Of a stretch of DNA of 54,526 bases, positions 24,142 through 33,244 are shown one piece after another. Each line of letters begins with the position of its first letter. Within the stretch, counting starts at the first letter, position 1. Both the position numbers and the translations under genes were made by a program. The DNA is from Atopobacter sp. AH10 (GTDB lineage: Bacteria > Bacillota > Bacilli > Lactobacillales > Aerococcaceae). Where the stretch lies: NCBI RefSeq assembly GCF_003664595.1, contig NZ_QXPZ01000039.1, forward strand, positions 1 through 54,526. Reading direction: 5' to 3'. The notes under the pieces were generated by a model. It saw nothing but the letters and a program-made list of their open reading frames with translations. It had not been told where the DNA came from and ran no database searches.

Positions 24142-26487
24142 CTATAAATTTCTCAATTTTTGCAGGATAATCTTTTGCTCTACAGAAGCAACCAAACGTT
24201 TAGTAAAGGCCACAGTATCCGGATTTACACTCATGGAAGTCACTCCACATTCCACCAGATATTCCGCCAGTTCTGGATATTGACTTGGTGCTTGACCACA
24301 GATTGAGCAGGTAATCCCTACCTTATTAGCAGCGTCAATAATGATCTTCAAGGCCTTTTTCACTGCTTCATTACGTTCGTCGAAATAGCCCATATTATTC
24401 AAAATTTCAGAATCACGATCTGCACCCATAATCAGTTGAGTGAGGTCATTTGATCCAATAGAGAAGCCATCGACTAATCGCGCAAATTCTTCTGCCTGAA
24501 GGACGACAGCAGGCACTTCAGCCATCATCCAAATCTTAAATGTCTTAGAGCGAGAAAGTCCTTCTTCTGCCATTATTTTTTTCGCTTGTTCTAGTTCATC
24601 CAAGGTGCGAACAAATGGTAGCATAGCATATACATTATCTAATCCTAATTGCTCACGAACGCGTCGCAAAGCTTGGCACTCTAGGCGGAATCCTTCTTCA
24701 TATGCTTTAGAAACATAGCGAGAAACCCCACGCCAGCCAATCATCGGATTAGCCTCTATAGGTTCTACTTCGTCTCCGCCTTCCAATCCACGATATTCGT
24801 TCGTACGGAAATCTGACAAGCGGACGACAATCTTTCTTGGGTAAATTTCTTGGGCCACTTCTGCAATATTTTCAGACAACTTGTCAATCATCAGTTGTTG
24901 ACGACCTGTCTTGATGAGGTAAAGTGGGTGAATACCTATCTTGTTGGTAAAGATAAACTCTGTCCGCATCAATCCTATTCCGTCGAATGGTAAATCTTTG
25001 TAGCGATGGATGAGGTCTGGTTGCCCTAAATTCATATAGATCTTAGTCCCAGTAATTGGTGCCATTTCTTGATAGCTGACACTTGCTTTAGCGCTAGTTT
25101 CTAATGGCTTTTCCTCTTGCTTCAATACATCCCCGTCGTAAACTACTCCACGTTTAGCATCGACCGTAACCATTTGATTATTTTGAAGAAGAGTAGTGGC
25201 ATTCTTTGTCCCTACAATACAAGGAATTTGTAGTTCTCTAGAAACAATAGCCGCATGACAAGTCCGTCCACCCTCATCTGTTACTAATGCTGCTGCTTTC
25301 TTCATAGCTGGTACCATGTCAGGATTAGTCATTCCAGCTACAAGGACTTCCCCTTCTTGTACATTCCCAATTTCAGACATATGTTGAATAACACGAACTT
25401 TCCCACGGCCTATCCCTGGAGAAGCTGGTAACCCTTTCAATATTGGATGGAGATTTTCACTCGCCTTAGCTACTTCTTGACTTTCTTCATGCCCCTTCAA
25501 TGTCGTGATTGGTCGACTTTGTAGGAAATAAAATTCGTGAGTATCCTCATCTAAACCCCACTCAGTATCTTGAACGGAGCCATACAATTTTTCTACTTTT
25601 AGTCCATTATCAATTAAAATTTCTAATTCTTCTGGTGTCAGAGAAGATTTCTCCACATATTCTTCCCCTAATTGCTCGGCAACAGGCACTTGAACTGTTC
25701 CAATTCCTTCAGGATTCTTTACGACCATGCATTTTTTATGGGCAATATTTTGCTCAATGACCCGTCTGCTAGCTTTATCAACGATAAACTCATCAGGCGT
25801 TACACTGCCAGAGACTACTGCTTCTCCTAATCCCCAAGAAGAGTTAATCATCATTTCATCTGTGGAGGAATTTATAGGATTAGCTGTAAACATTACCCCA
25901 GATTTTTCTGATTTCACCATCTTTTGAACAACGGCAGAAAGTGCCACATCAAAATGATTAAAGTGTTGTTTTTCACGATAATAGATCGCTCTAGCTGTCC
26001 AAAGAGAGGCCCAGCATTTACGAACATGGTCGATTAAATCATCCGCTCCTTTAATGTGTAAGTATGTATCTTGTTGCCCAGCAAAAGAAGCATCTGGCAA
26101 ATCTTCAGCAGTTGCAGATGAACGTACTGCTACTTCTGGGTCTTGGACATGGATTCGTTCAGCAAAACGTTGATAGGCTGAACGGATCTCTTCCTCCAAA
26201 TCAGGGGCTACAGGGCTCTTTTGAAAGCGTTGCCGAATTTCTTCACTCAAAATCGCCAAGGCCTTGGCATCATCCACATCACAATGAGATAAAATTTTCG
26301 CCACTACATCATCAAGTTTTGCATAGTCAACAAAGCGCTGATAACCTCTAGAAGTGACACAAAAGCCTGGTGGTACTGGTAGACCCATTGCAGTTAATTC
26401 TCCAAGATTGGCCCCTTTCCCGCCGACTTCAGGTATATCCTCCTTACCAATTTCATCAAAACGTTTGATATAGGCATATTGAGACAT
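24142..26487 (-). CDS. ppsA: Phosphoenolpyruvate synthase
   Basis: A 781-residue enzyme that converts pyruvate, ATP and water to PEP, AMP and phosphate. The order is the normal one: N-terminal ATP-grasp domain (FDEIGKEDIPEVGGKGANLGEL, VRSSATAEDLPDASFAGQQDTYL), swivelling phosphohistidine domain (DEGGRTCHAAIVSRELQIPCIVG), and a C-terminal TIM barrel with the catalytic cysteine in TCSICGQAPSQYPE. Two adjacent ATGs follow AAGGAGGACT; 26487 gives the better spacing. An open frame runs 30 codons further upstream but lacks a ribosome binding site. It would let the cell make PEP from pyruvate when it has no sugar. Confidence 0.92.
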   Translation of the reverse strand: MSQYAYIKRFDEIGKEDIPEVGGKGANLGELTAMGLPVPPGFCVTSRGYQRFVDYAKLDDVVAKILSHCDVDDAKALAILSEEIRQRFQKSPVAPDLEEEIRSAYQRFAERIHVQDPEVAVRSSATAEDLPDASFAGQQDTYLHIKGADDLIDHVRKCWASLWTARAIYYREKQHFNHFDVALSAVVQKMVKSEKSGVMFTANPINSSTDEMMINSSWGLGEAVVSGSVTPDEFIVDKASRRVIEQNIAHKKCMVVKNPEGIGTVQVPVAEQLGEEYVEKSSLTPEELEILIDNGLKVEKLYGSVQDTEWGLDEDTHEFYFLQSRPITTLKGHEESQEVAKASENLHPILKGLPASPGIGRGKVRVIQHMSEIGNVQEGEVLVAGMTNPDMVPAMKKAAALVTDEGGRTCHAAIVSRELQIPCIVGTKNATTLLQNNQMVTVDAKRGVVYDGDVLKQEEKPLETSAKASVSYQEMAPITGTKIYMNLGQPDLIHRYKDLPFDGIGLMRTEFIFTNKIGIHPLYLIKTGRQQLMIDKLSENIAEVAQEIYPRKIVVRLSDFRTNEYRGLEGGDEVEPIEANPMIGWRGVSRYVSKAYEEGFRLECQALRRVREQLGLDNVYAMLPFVRTLDELEQAKKIMAEEGLSRSKTFKIWMMAEVPAVVLQAEEFARLVDGFSIGSNDLTQLIMGADRDSEILNNMGYFDERNEAVKKALKIIIDAANKVGITCSICGQAPSQYPELAEYLVECGVTSMSVNPDTVAFTKRLVASVEQKIILQKLRNL

Positions 26488-26577
26488 CATAGTCCTCCTT
26501 CGTGAATTCGAATGCTTAGTGGTAAGAGCTCCCCTTCCAGACTGTATCAGCTTATCCAGAGATAAAATCGCTCTCAT

Positions 26578-27043
26578 TTGCTTATCTGGCTATATCGTAC
26601 GATAATTATTCGTAAAAAGCAAGATAAAGCGCTATTTTTAATCTAAATACACCGCAGAATACGAACATTAATATTTCATCTGTTTTTTATCGTTCCTAAT
26701 CCTGTTATATTATCTAATGACAGCCCTGGCTATTTTCTTGTTTTTTAGGCGCTTCCATTCTTCAAAGCAATTATACAGGAGACATATGCCTGTTCTAAAA
26801 AGCAGGGTCATTTCCTGTCCCGCTATAATGAGAGAAAGCTAAATCGCTACTTTCTCTTCCATTTTTTTCTCATTTTTCTGTGTTCTCTTTGCCCTTAACC
26901 ATAAAAAATTTAAAGATCTACAGTTAATAAGTACTTTGAATCCTGCCACAATAAAAAGCTAGCCCCCTATCCGCCTACAACTAGCTATCTACTTCATAGG
27001 AACGCTAAAATTACACTTTCATATACTATCAGTTCTACTATAG
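26578..27043. other. Structured intergenic region, possible small RNA
   Basis: No ORF is supported. On the minus strand, AGAGAAAG/CTTTCTCT (26831-26857) forms a hairpin, followed by GCGGG...CCTGC and TTTTT at about 26796-26823, which looks like a terminator. ACAGG/CCTGT lies nearby. A short non-coding RNA is possible, but no convincing promoter was seen. Confidence 0.25.
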
Positions 27044-27775
27044 CTAACTTATACCTAGCTTCTTTAGTACAGCCTCTATGTTTTCATGAATGACTAAATC
27101 GAAGTTGCCGTCCAAAGGGGTGGCTTCTTTATTGACCAATATTTTCGTCTCTCCCATGAAATATTGTGGTAAAGCCGCTACTGGGTAAACACGTAGGCTA
27201 GTCCCTAAGACTAAAAGGGTATCTGCTTCTTGCAAGGCGCAAATAGCACTGTTGATCGCATCTGTATCCAAGGCCTCTCCATACAAGACAATATCTGGTC
27301 TCAGCTGTTCTCCCTTATAACAAATCGCATTTTGAGCTACTTCCACCTCACTATAATCAAACTTCAATCCGTCCCGTGTTCTAAAGCGCAAGGCACTGCC
27401 ATGTAGCTCTACTACTCGACTAGAACCAGCCTTTTGATGCAGTCCGTCTATATTTTGTGTAAGAACGGTCACCTGACGATCGGGGCTCTCTAATCGAGCT
27501 ATAAACCGGTGAACAAAAGAAGGCTCAGCTTCTGGGAAGTAAAGATGCTCGATAAAATTCCGATAAAATAATTCCGGCTCTCTTCTCAAAAAATCAATAG
27601 ACAAGGCCTCTTCACCAGAATAATGTACCCCTTTAATGCGATCATAAATTCCATTGGCCGAACGAAAGTCAGGGATGCCTGATCCAGTAGATACCCCTGC
27701 ACCAGTGAGCACCAGCAATTTCTTACTCTTGTTTAACAATTTACTGAGCCAGTCGATTTGGTTTATTTCTGCCAC
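27044..27775 (-). CDS. Sir2-family NAD-dependent deacylase lacking zinc cysteines
   Basis: A 243-residue sirtuin. The NAD site is intact: GAGVSTGSGIPDFR (25-38), TQNIDGLHQKAG (106-117), catalytic His125 in ELHGS, and the later LGTSLRVYPVAALP. The segment between His125 and RPDIVLYGE, which normally carries two CxxC pairs binding zinc, contains only Cys152 (AICYKGEQ). So the structural zinc is probably absent. GTG at 27775 is chosen because AGGAGG lies 9 bases before it and this gives the usual length. A terminator separates it from the rpiB gene just upstream. Deacylase activity is likely but unproven. Confidence 0.85.
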   Translation of the reverse strand: MAEINQIDWLSKLLNKSKKLLVLTGAGVSTGSGIPDFRSANGIYDRIKGVHYSGEEALSIDFLRREPELFYRNFIEHLYFPEAEPSFVHRFIARLESPDRQVTVLTQNIDGLHQKAGSSRVVELHGSALRFRTRDGLKFDYSEVEVAQNAICYKGEQLRPDIVLYGEALDTDAINSAICALQEADTLLVLGTSLRVYPVAALPQYFMGETKILVNKEATPLDGNFDLVIHENIEAVLKKLGIS

Positions 27776-27798
27776 TCGTCTCTTCCTCCTTTTAATCC

Positions 27799-27833
27799 AA
27801 AAAAACTCGTGAGAACTAGCCCACGAGCATTTT
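27799..27833. terminator. Terminator between rpiB and the sirtuin gene
   Basis: CTCGTG (27806-27811) and CACGAG (27822-27827) form a stem with an A-run on one side and T's on the other, so it can work in both directions. It lies just before the sirtuin start. Confidence 0.75.
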
Positions 27834-27886
27834 TCGTTAGATCTTGCCCGCTCAACGCTCTGCATGATCTATCCTTTGATTATATA

Positions 27887-28762
27887 TTAACATTCATCAC
27901 AGCAATAGCAAGGGTCGTCACAACCAAAGTTTCCACTACAGCAACTAGCATTATCCAGATCGCACTTGCTTGCTTCTTTGGCTTTAGCGGTAGAGTCGCA
28001 CTTGCCACCACAGTCGCACTTGCCACCGCAATCGCACTTGTCACCGCAATCGCACTTGTCGCCACAGTCGCACTTGTCACCGCAGTCGCACTTGTCGCCA
28101 CAGTCGCACTTGTCACCGCAATCGCACTTGTCACCGCAATCGCACTTGTCGCCGCAGTCGCACTTGTCACCGCAGTCGCACTTGTCGCCACAGTCGCACT
28201 TGTCACCGCAGTCGCACTTGTCGCCACAGTCACACTTGTCACCACAGCCACAGGAGGAAGCAGAACTACATGCATCCCCTAGACTAGCATCACAAGCGCA
28301 AGAGGAAGAACAAGAATAGCTTTCTTCATCCCCAATAGCATCAATCATAGCTACCCGACGAGCATGTCGTCCGCCTTCAAATTCGTTAGATAACCATTCA
28401 TGTACAATCATTTTCGCTAGTTCATCCCCGACAACCCGAGCGCCAAAAGCGATAATATTCGCATTGTTATGAATTTTAGCCATCTTAGCAGAATATGGTT
28501 CAGAGCATACTGCCGCCCGTACCCCTTTAACCTTATTAGCAGAGATAGAAATGCCAATCCCTGTACCGCAAATTAGAATACCGCCATCAAATTCCCCGGA
28601 GGCTACCGCACGACCAACTTTTTCACCATTTTTTGGATAGTCCATCTTTTCACCATGAGCAGGGCCATAGTCAACAATTTCATGACCTAAAGAGGACACA
28701 TAGTCAATAATTGTATCTTTTAAATCTACACCAGCATGATCGCTACCAATAACTAGTTTCAT
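27887..28762 (-). CDS. rpiB: Ribose-5-phosphate isomerase B fused to a cysteine-rich repeat tail
   Basis: A 291-residue fusion. Residues 1-144 are a full RpiB/LacAB domain: SDHAG (7-11), catalytic Cys65 in ILICGTGIG, His98 in KIHNNANI and GGRHARR (130-136), so the isomerase should be active. Residues 145-291 are a tail with 41 cysteines in 147 residues: a Ser/Cys lead-in, 14 tandem copies of CGDKCD (the last two CGGKCD) at 173-256, and a final cluster ending CYCCDEC. Ordinary RpiB ends near residue 149. The tail looks like a metallothionein-type metal binder; binding of zinc, copper or cadmium is inferred. ATG at 28762 follows GGAGAGG with an 11-base gap; an open frame extends 35 codons further up without a ribosome binding site. 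Followed by a terminator. Confidence 0.9.
   Translation of the reverse strand: MKLVIGSDHAGVDLKDTIIDYVSSLGHEIVDYGPAHGEKMDYPKNGEKVGRAVASGEFDGGILICGTGIGISISANKVKGVRAAVCSEPYSAKMAKIHNNANIIAFGARVVGDELAKMIVHEWLSNEFEGGRHARRVAMIDAIGDEESYSCSSSCACDASLGDACSSASSCGCGDKCDCGDKCDCGDKCDCGDKCDCGDKCDCGDKCDCGDKCDCGDKCDCGDKCDCGDKCDCGDKCDCGDKCDCGGKCDCGGKCDSTAKAKEASKCDLDNASCCSGNFGCDDPCYCCDEC
27995..28246 (-). repeat. 18-bp coding minisatellite (14 units) in rpiB
   Basis: Fourteen in-frame 18-base units encode Cys-Gly-Asp/Gly-Lys-Cys-Asp. The units differ only at synonymous positions and at one Asp-to-Gly change in the two units nearest the 3' end. Tracts like this can change copy number by slippage in steps of six residues. 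Confidence 0.95.
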
Positions 28763-28952
28763 TTTTTCATCAACCTCTCCCAAAAACTCTTGTATCTTTT
28801 TATCCATCCATATCTTAGCAAATCTACACGAGAGATAAAAGTTAGATGCTGTGCTGAAGACCAGCAAATTCGCAATTCATCTGATAGGCAAGCGAGAACA
28901 GTTCTAAAAAGCCTCAGATAAATAGCAAACGAGCACAGGTTTCACAAGTCCC

Positions 28953-29411
28953 CTAACTCAAAAAAAGAGGGTGTAGTTCTTCTTCATTCGCATAGCGGTA
29001 AAATAGTTTCAAGGCCAAAGGATTGTTTTCTAAGAGATGCAAAAGTGGGCAACGTCCAATCGCACGACGGCAAATAGCTTCCGCAAATAGTTCGGCATCA
29101 TCCCCAGACAATTGCACTATCACATGCAATTGATAAGCAGGCGTATTATCTAAGCTATTTCTTACCACCATATCCACAGAAACATCTATCCGGTGAACTT
29201 CAAAGTGAAGTCCTTGTTGTCCCCTTAACTTCGCTAAAGTATCTGCATAAGTAATAGCCACTGACATAGCGTAGTAGAGGCGTGCCATTTCTAAAGATGG
29301 TAAATCTACTTCTTTAAAGTCTACTTCTTCTCCGGTTGGCAGTTGAACCCACTTAGCCTCTACCGGCAAGACTTGGTATGTTGCTGTTACATGTTTCTTT
29401 TCTTCTGTCAT
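28953..29411 (-). CDS. OsmC-like protein, divergent
   Basis: A 152-residue protein with a pattern close to OsmC/Ohr folds: a central helix region (LEMARLYYAMSVAITYADTLAKLRG) followed by beta strands and a late RRAIGRCPLLHLLEN motif resembling the second OsmC cysteine (CPV). The first OsmC cysteine is not seen. ATG at 29411 with AAGGAGAAGG before it; a GTG seven codons upstream is possible. Its role may be hydroperoxide reduction or thiol chemistry, but with one cysteine missing it may be inactive. It is an independent gene between rpiB and the lacD operon. Confidence 0.5.
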   Translation of the reverse strand: MTEEKKHVTATYQVLPVEAKWVQLPTGEEVDFKEVDLPSLEMARLYYAMSVAITYADTLAKLRGQQGLHFEVHRIDVSVDMVVRNSLDNTPAYQLHVIVQLSGDDAELFAEAICRRAIGRCPLLHLLENNPLALKLFYRYANEEELHPLFLS

Positions 29412-29784
29412 ACCCTTCTCCTTACTCCTCACCGTTCCAGCATAAAAGCAGGCTAGCCACTTTTAACTTTCCACGACTCATCTAGCAATTTCTTATCTTT
29501 CTCTTCTTCTATTATATTTATCTTTGGATATAATTACAATCTTTCCATTAGAAAAGACATAAAATGAAACAGTTCTCACCAAGGGCTTCCAAGTCTGACT
29601 TTCAGCTAGATTTGTCTAGCACTTATTTTTTAGCTCATAAGCTGAATTTCCTGACTCATAACCATGTTATCTATCGGGAAATTCAGGATAAACAGCAGTT
29701 GCCACTTCCGATGTATTTATTGCTTAAGAAAACCGCTATTCCAGTCATCCCTTTTTCATCACCTGATCTATGCAACTATCTTTA

Positions 29785-29825
29785 ATAAAAAAGGACCAAA
29801 CCCATAAATAGGCTTGGTCCTTCTT
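29785..29825 (-). terminator. Terminator of the amino-sugar operon
   Basis: AAGGACCAA (29791-29799) and TTGGTCCTT (29814-29822) form a 9-base-pair stem, with a T-run on the minus strand. It lies after lacD. Confidence 0.85.
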
Positions 29826-29855
29826 GATAGATGTCGAAAGTATCCTGTAGAAGAA

Positions 29856-30851
29856 TTAACGAACTTCTACTTTGCTTTCCCAAGAGCTGCAAGAAGCTTC
29901 GATAACAGCGTTTAAGTCATCCATGTTCTTCTTACCTTGGTTGTCTAACCATTCAATACATGCTTCTTCGCCTTCTTTAGCGTATACAGCAACGGATTCT
30001 TTCCAAGTTGCACGGCCACAAAGTACCCCGTTGAAGTTAGCACCTGCTTCTTTAGCAAAACGAAGTGTTTCTTGGAATAATTCAGCAGTAACCCCTGCAG
30101 ACAAGAAGATGTATGGTAAATCAGTTGCGTCAGATTGAGCTTTGAAGTAAGCTTTAGCTTCTTCTTTAGTGTAAGCCACTTCACCTTTAGCGTAACCTTC
30201 AACATAGTCCATGTTCACTGGAACTTCCAATTTCAATACATCTACATGGTAACGATCTTTAGAGAATTCAACTACAGAGTCGTTAACTTTGTGAGGTTTA
30301 ACCTTAGCGTATTCTAAGCTCTTAGCGTCTTCGATGTTAGCATCGTAAGTAACGATTTCCAAGAAGAATGGCATGTCTTCTGCTAAACATTCGCTACCAA
30401 TACGTTCAACGAATGCATGTTTTTGTTCATTGATTTCTTCGCCTTCGTCAATATCGTAGTACAACAATACTTTAACAGCGTCAGCGCCAGCTTCTTTCAA
30501 GCGACGTGCAGACCATAATGGCAATAAGTCAGGCAAACGACCTGGTTCTGTAGCATCGTAACCAGTTTTTTCATAAGCCACTAACAAACCTGCTTCTTCA
30601 TGACGTAATTCAGATGCTGGCAAACCATATTCTGGGTCCAACAAGATAGAAGAAGCGTAAGGAGTTAATTTTTTAGAAACTAATTTTTTGTATTCAACGA
30701 TATCGTTTTCGTTAGGAGTGTCTTTCCCTTCAGCCAACATACGTTTAAGAGAACCACGTTGGTCGATAGCAAGAGCACTGATTACATGGTTTTTATCAGA
30801 TAAACGTTCAAGACGTGCGTATTTTTCTTTAGAGATGGTTAGTTTTGACAT
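29856..30851 (-). CDS. lacD: Tagatose-1,6-bisphosphate aldolase
   Basis: A 331-residue class I aldolase that splits tagatose-1,6-bisphosphate into dihydroxyacetone phosphate and glyceraldehyde-3-phosphate. The start ([24 protein letters not shown]), the [12 protein letters not shown] and the probable Schiff-base lysine in [11 protein letters not shown] are typical of LacD. ATG with AAGAAGGATG before it. It is the last gene of an operon with gntR, agaS and nagA and ends the tagatose branch. Length matches the family (about 326). No tagatose-6-phosphate kinase (LacC) is in the window. Confidence 0.93.
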   Translation of the reverse strand: MSKLTISKEKYARLERLSDKNHVISALAIDQRGSLKRMLAEGKDTPNENDIVEYKKLVSKKLTPYASSILLDPEYGLPASELRHEEAGLLVAYEKTGYDATEPGRLPDLLPLWSARRLKEAGADAVKVLLYYDIDEGEEINEQKHAFVERIGSECLAEDMPFFLEIVTYDANIEDAKSLEYAKVKPHKVNDSVVEFSKDRYHVDVLKLEVPVNMDYVEGYAKGEVAYTKEEAKAYFKAQSDATDLPYIFLSAGVTAELFQETLRFAKEAGANFNGVLCGRATWKESVAVYAKEGEEACIEWLDNQGKKNMDDLNAVIEASCSSWESKVEVR

Positions 30852-30901
30852 TGGTCATCCTTCTTTCTAAATGATCTTTGATTAGTCATCTAATCAATAA
30901 A

Positions 30902-32056
30902 CTAAGCTTGATAAACTTTTTCGCCATCGATATAAGTGGCTTGCAACTCTAAGTCATCGTTGAGAACAATGAAGTCTGCTGCATAACCGGCTGCAATTTT
31001 GCCGCACACGTCATCTATTTTCACCGATTTAGCTGGGGAAAGAGTTGCCATATGAAGAGCTTCTTGTGGAGTAGCAATCTCCCAGTCCACTACATTCTTT
31101 ACCCCGTGAATTAATTGTAATACACTTCCGGCCAAAGAGCCAGAGTTAGCTAATCTGGCAGCGCCATCTTTTACAATAACTTCAAATTCTCCTAATGTCG
31201 ATTTGCCGTCACCTAATCCGCCTGCTCTCATACAATCTGTTATTAAGGCGATTCTATCTCGGCCATGTGCATTCATCAAGCATTCGCACGCTCCCGGTTG
31301 CACATGATAACCATCACAGATCAATTCGCCATATGTTTCCTTACAATTCATCGCCGCTCCAACGACACCTGGTTCTCTGTGATGAAGCCCACGCATCCCA
31401 TTGAACACATGGACGAAAATATTAGCCCCTGCATCAACAGCCTTCAAGCATTCCTCATACGTTGCCCCTGAATGCCCCAAAGCAATGAAAATCCCTTTTT
31501 CTCTTGCATGGCGAGTAAATTCTACTGAACCAGGACGTTCTGGAGCAATCGCAATCTTTTTGAGCAAGCCCCCAGCTGCTTCTTGCCATTCGTCCAATTC
31601 ATCGCTATTTGGATCTGTCATATATTTAGGATTTTGCGCCCCTTTGTGTTCTTCGCAGAAATAAGGGCCTTCAAAGAAAATCCCTCTAATTTTGGCAGAT
31701 TTAGCATTCCCTTTGAAATTCTTAATCGTTTGGCAGACTTCTTTTAGCAAATCATGGTCAGCTGTTAAAGTTGTCGGCAACCAGGAAGTTACCCCACAGC
31801 TTGGAAGGCCTTCTGCAATAACACGTAAGCCTTCTGCATCATTATCCATCACATCATAGCCCATAAAGCCATGAATATGGGTATCAACCAATCCTGGAGC
31901 GACACTGAAATCACTGTAATCAACTACTTTCGCCTCAGCGTCCTTCAATTCACTTGTATATTCCCCAAACTGCCCGTTCGCTGTAATTTCAAGATATCCT
32001 GCTTCTCGAACATGTCCTGGATAATAGAAACGTTTTGCCTTAATATAGGTTGTCAT
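30902..32056 (-). CDS. nagA: N-acetylglucosamine/galactosamine-6-phosphate deacetylase
   Basis: A 384-residue amidohydrolase that removes acetate from an N-acetylhexosamine-6-phosphate. The metal and active-site residues are visible: DTHIHG, FFEGPYF, ALGHSGAT, HVFNGM and the catalytic Asp in ALITDCMRAG. ATG behind AAAGGAATGG. It lies 24 bases after agaS and 50 before lacD. Given those neighbours it probably acts on GalNAc-6-phosphate (AgaA role), although NagA enzymes often take GlcNAc-6-phosphate as well. Confidence 0.9.
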   Translation of the reverse strand: MTTYIKAKRFYYPGHVREAGYLEITANGQFGEYTSELKDAEAKVVDYSDFSVAPGLVDTHIHGFMGYDVMDNDAEGLRVIAEGLPSCGVTSWLPTTLTADHDLLKEVCQTIKNFKGNAKSAKIRGIFFEGPYFCEEHKGAQNPKYMTDPNSDELDEWQEAAGGLLKKIAIAPERPGSVEFTRHAREKGIFIALGHSGATYEECLKAVDAGANIFVHVFNGMRGLHHREPGVVGAAMNCKETYGELICDGYHVQPGACECLMNAHGRDRIALITDCMRAGGLGDGKSTLGEFEVIVKDGAARLANSGSLAGSVLQLIHGVKNVVDWEIATPQEALHMATLSPAKSVKIDDVCGKIAAGYAADFIVLNDDLELQATYIDGEKVYQA

Positions 32057-32080
32057 CTTGCCATTCCTTTCTTTTTTCTA

Positions 32081-33244
32081 CTAGTCTTGATAAGGATGAA
32101 TACTTACCCCTTTAACCACCCGATTGACAGTGCCAGTAGGTGAAGGTGTATCTGGTTTATTGCCCACTTTAATAGAAGTAAGCAAAGCAATCGTTTGACC
32201 TAATATGGCAAATGGTAGCGCCATATAAGCATCTGGGACTTGCCTATTCTTGTCTTTAAAGACAAACTTTTCCCCGTCTAAATCTAGCGGTTCTACCCCA
32301 ATCGCAATCACTTTTTCAGCAATTTGATCTCCAGCAAGTTCTTTGTAAATATCGACATCATATTGCCTCGTGTAAGGATTATTTGAAATGAAAACGAAAG
32401 CTAGAGAACGTTCATTCACAAACGATTTAGGACCATGCCGGAAGCCCATAGAAGAGTCAAAAGCTGTCGCAATTTGTCCAGCTGTTAATTCCAAAATCTT
32501 TAGTTGTACTTCTCGAGCCAAGCCTTCAAAAGCGCCAGACCCTAAGTATATGACCCGATCATATGTTGGACTAGTTATAGCTAGGAGTTCGTCTTCACGA
32601 GCAATCACTTCTTGACCCATGTCAACGATCGAGTGCACATAGTTTTCTTTATCTTCTTCAGTATGTTGGTCAAAAATCAACAAAGCCGTCAACGTCATGC
32701 ATGTGTATGATCCTGTCATAGCAAAACCTTGGTCATTCGACCGCTCTGGCATCATCAATAGCAGATTGGAACGATCACCATGAGCTTGTTGTGCTAACTT
32801 ACCATCTTTGGCACAAGTAATGGTGATTTGATAGAAATCTTTCACTAATTGTTTGCCAAGTTCCACACTGGCTACACTTTCGGGACTATTCCCTGAACGA
32901 GCAAATGAAACGAGTATAGTCTTTTTATCCGCTTTAAAGTAGGCATATGGATTGGAAACTAAACTAGTCGTTGGCACTGCTAGAAATTCGTAGCGATCTT
33001 CATCCCCAACTTCTTTCAAATATGGATAAATAGTATCCCCTACATAAGCAGATGTCCCAGCACCGGTAAAGATCACTCGAGTGCGATCTTTACCTACAAC
33101 TTCATCCAAAAATGTATGGATTTCTTTATAATGCTCTTGATAGTATGCCAAGGCTTCTTGCCACAATTCTGGTTGTTGCTTTATTTCACGGGTGGTTATT
33201 TCTGCTTTAAGACGCTCTAATTCCTCTTTGCTTGCCTTAAACAT
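32081..33244 (-). CDS. agaS: AgaS-type galactosamine-6-phosphate deaminase/isomerase
   Basis: A 387-residue sugar isomerase with two SIS domains (IFTGAGTSAYVG near residue 58; ILVSFARSGNSPESVAS near 103; IYLGSGAFEGLA in the second). AgaS proteins convert galactosamine-6-phosphate to tagatose-6-phosphate plus ammonia. ATG at 33244 overlaps the end of the regulator gene by 8 bases (GATGTTTAA), and GAAGGGAAGGG lies before it, so the two are coupled; longer frames are unlikely. Position between gntR and nagA and lacD downstream fit the GalNAc pathway. Confidence 0.88.
   Translation of the reverse strand: MFKASKEELERLKAEITTREIKQQPELWQEALAYYQEHYKEIHTFLDEVVGKDRTRVIFTGAGTSAYVGDTIYPYLKEVGDEDRYEFLAVPTTSLVSNPYAYFKADKKTILVSFARSGNSPESVASVELGKQLVKDFYQITITCAKDGKLAQQAHGDRSNLLLMMPERSNDQGFAMTGSYTCMTLTALLIFDQHTEEDKENYVHSIVDMGQEVIAREDELLAITSPTYDRVIYLGSGAFEGLAREVQLKILELTAGQIATAFDSSMGFRHGPKSFVNERSLAFVFISNNPYTRQYDVDIYKELAGDQIAEKVIAIGVEPLDLDGEKFVFKDKNRQVPDAYMALPFAILGQTIALLTSIKVGNKPDTPSPTGTVNRVVKGVSIHPYQD

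Noticed and set aside
27758-28319. Repetitive Ala/Val and Ser/Pro/Gln ORFs on both strands over the rpiB tail
   Set aside because: They are other frames of the 18-bp repeat. Only the frame continuous with the RpiB domain has a real protein and start.
29564-29785. A 73-codon plus-strand frame with an upstream TATAAT
   Set aside because: There is no clear ribosome binding site or -35, no recognised family, and it ends just before the lacD terminator. It is possible but not supported.
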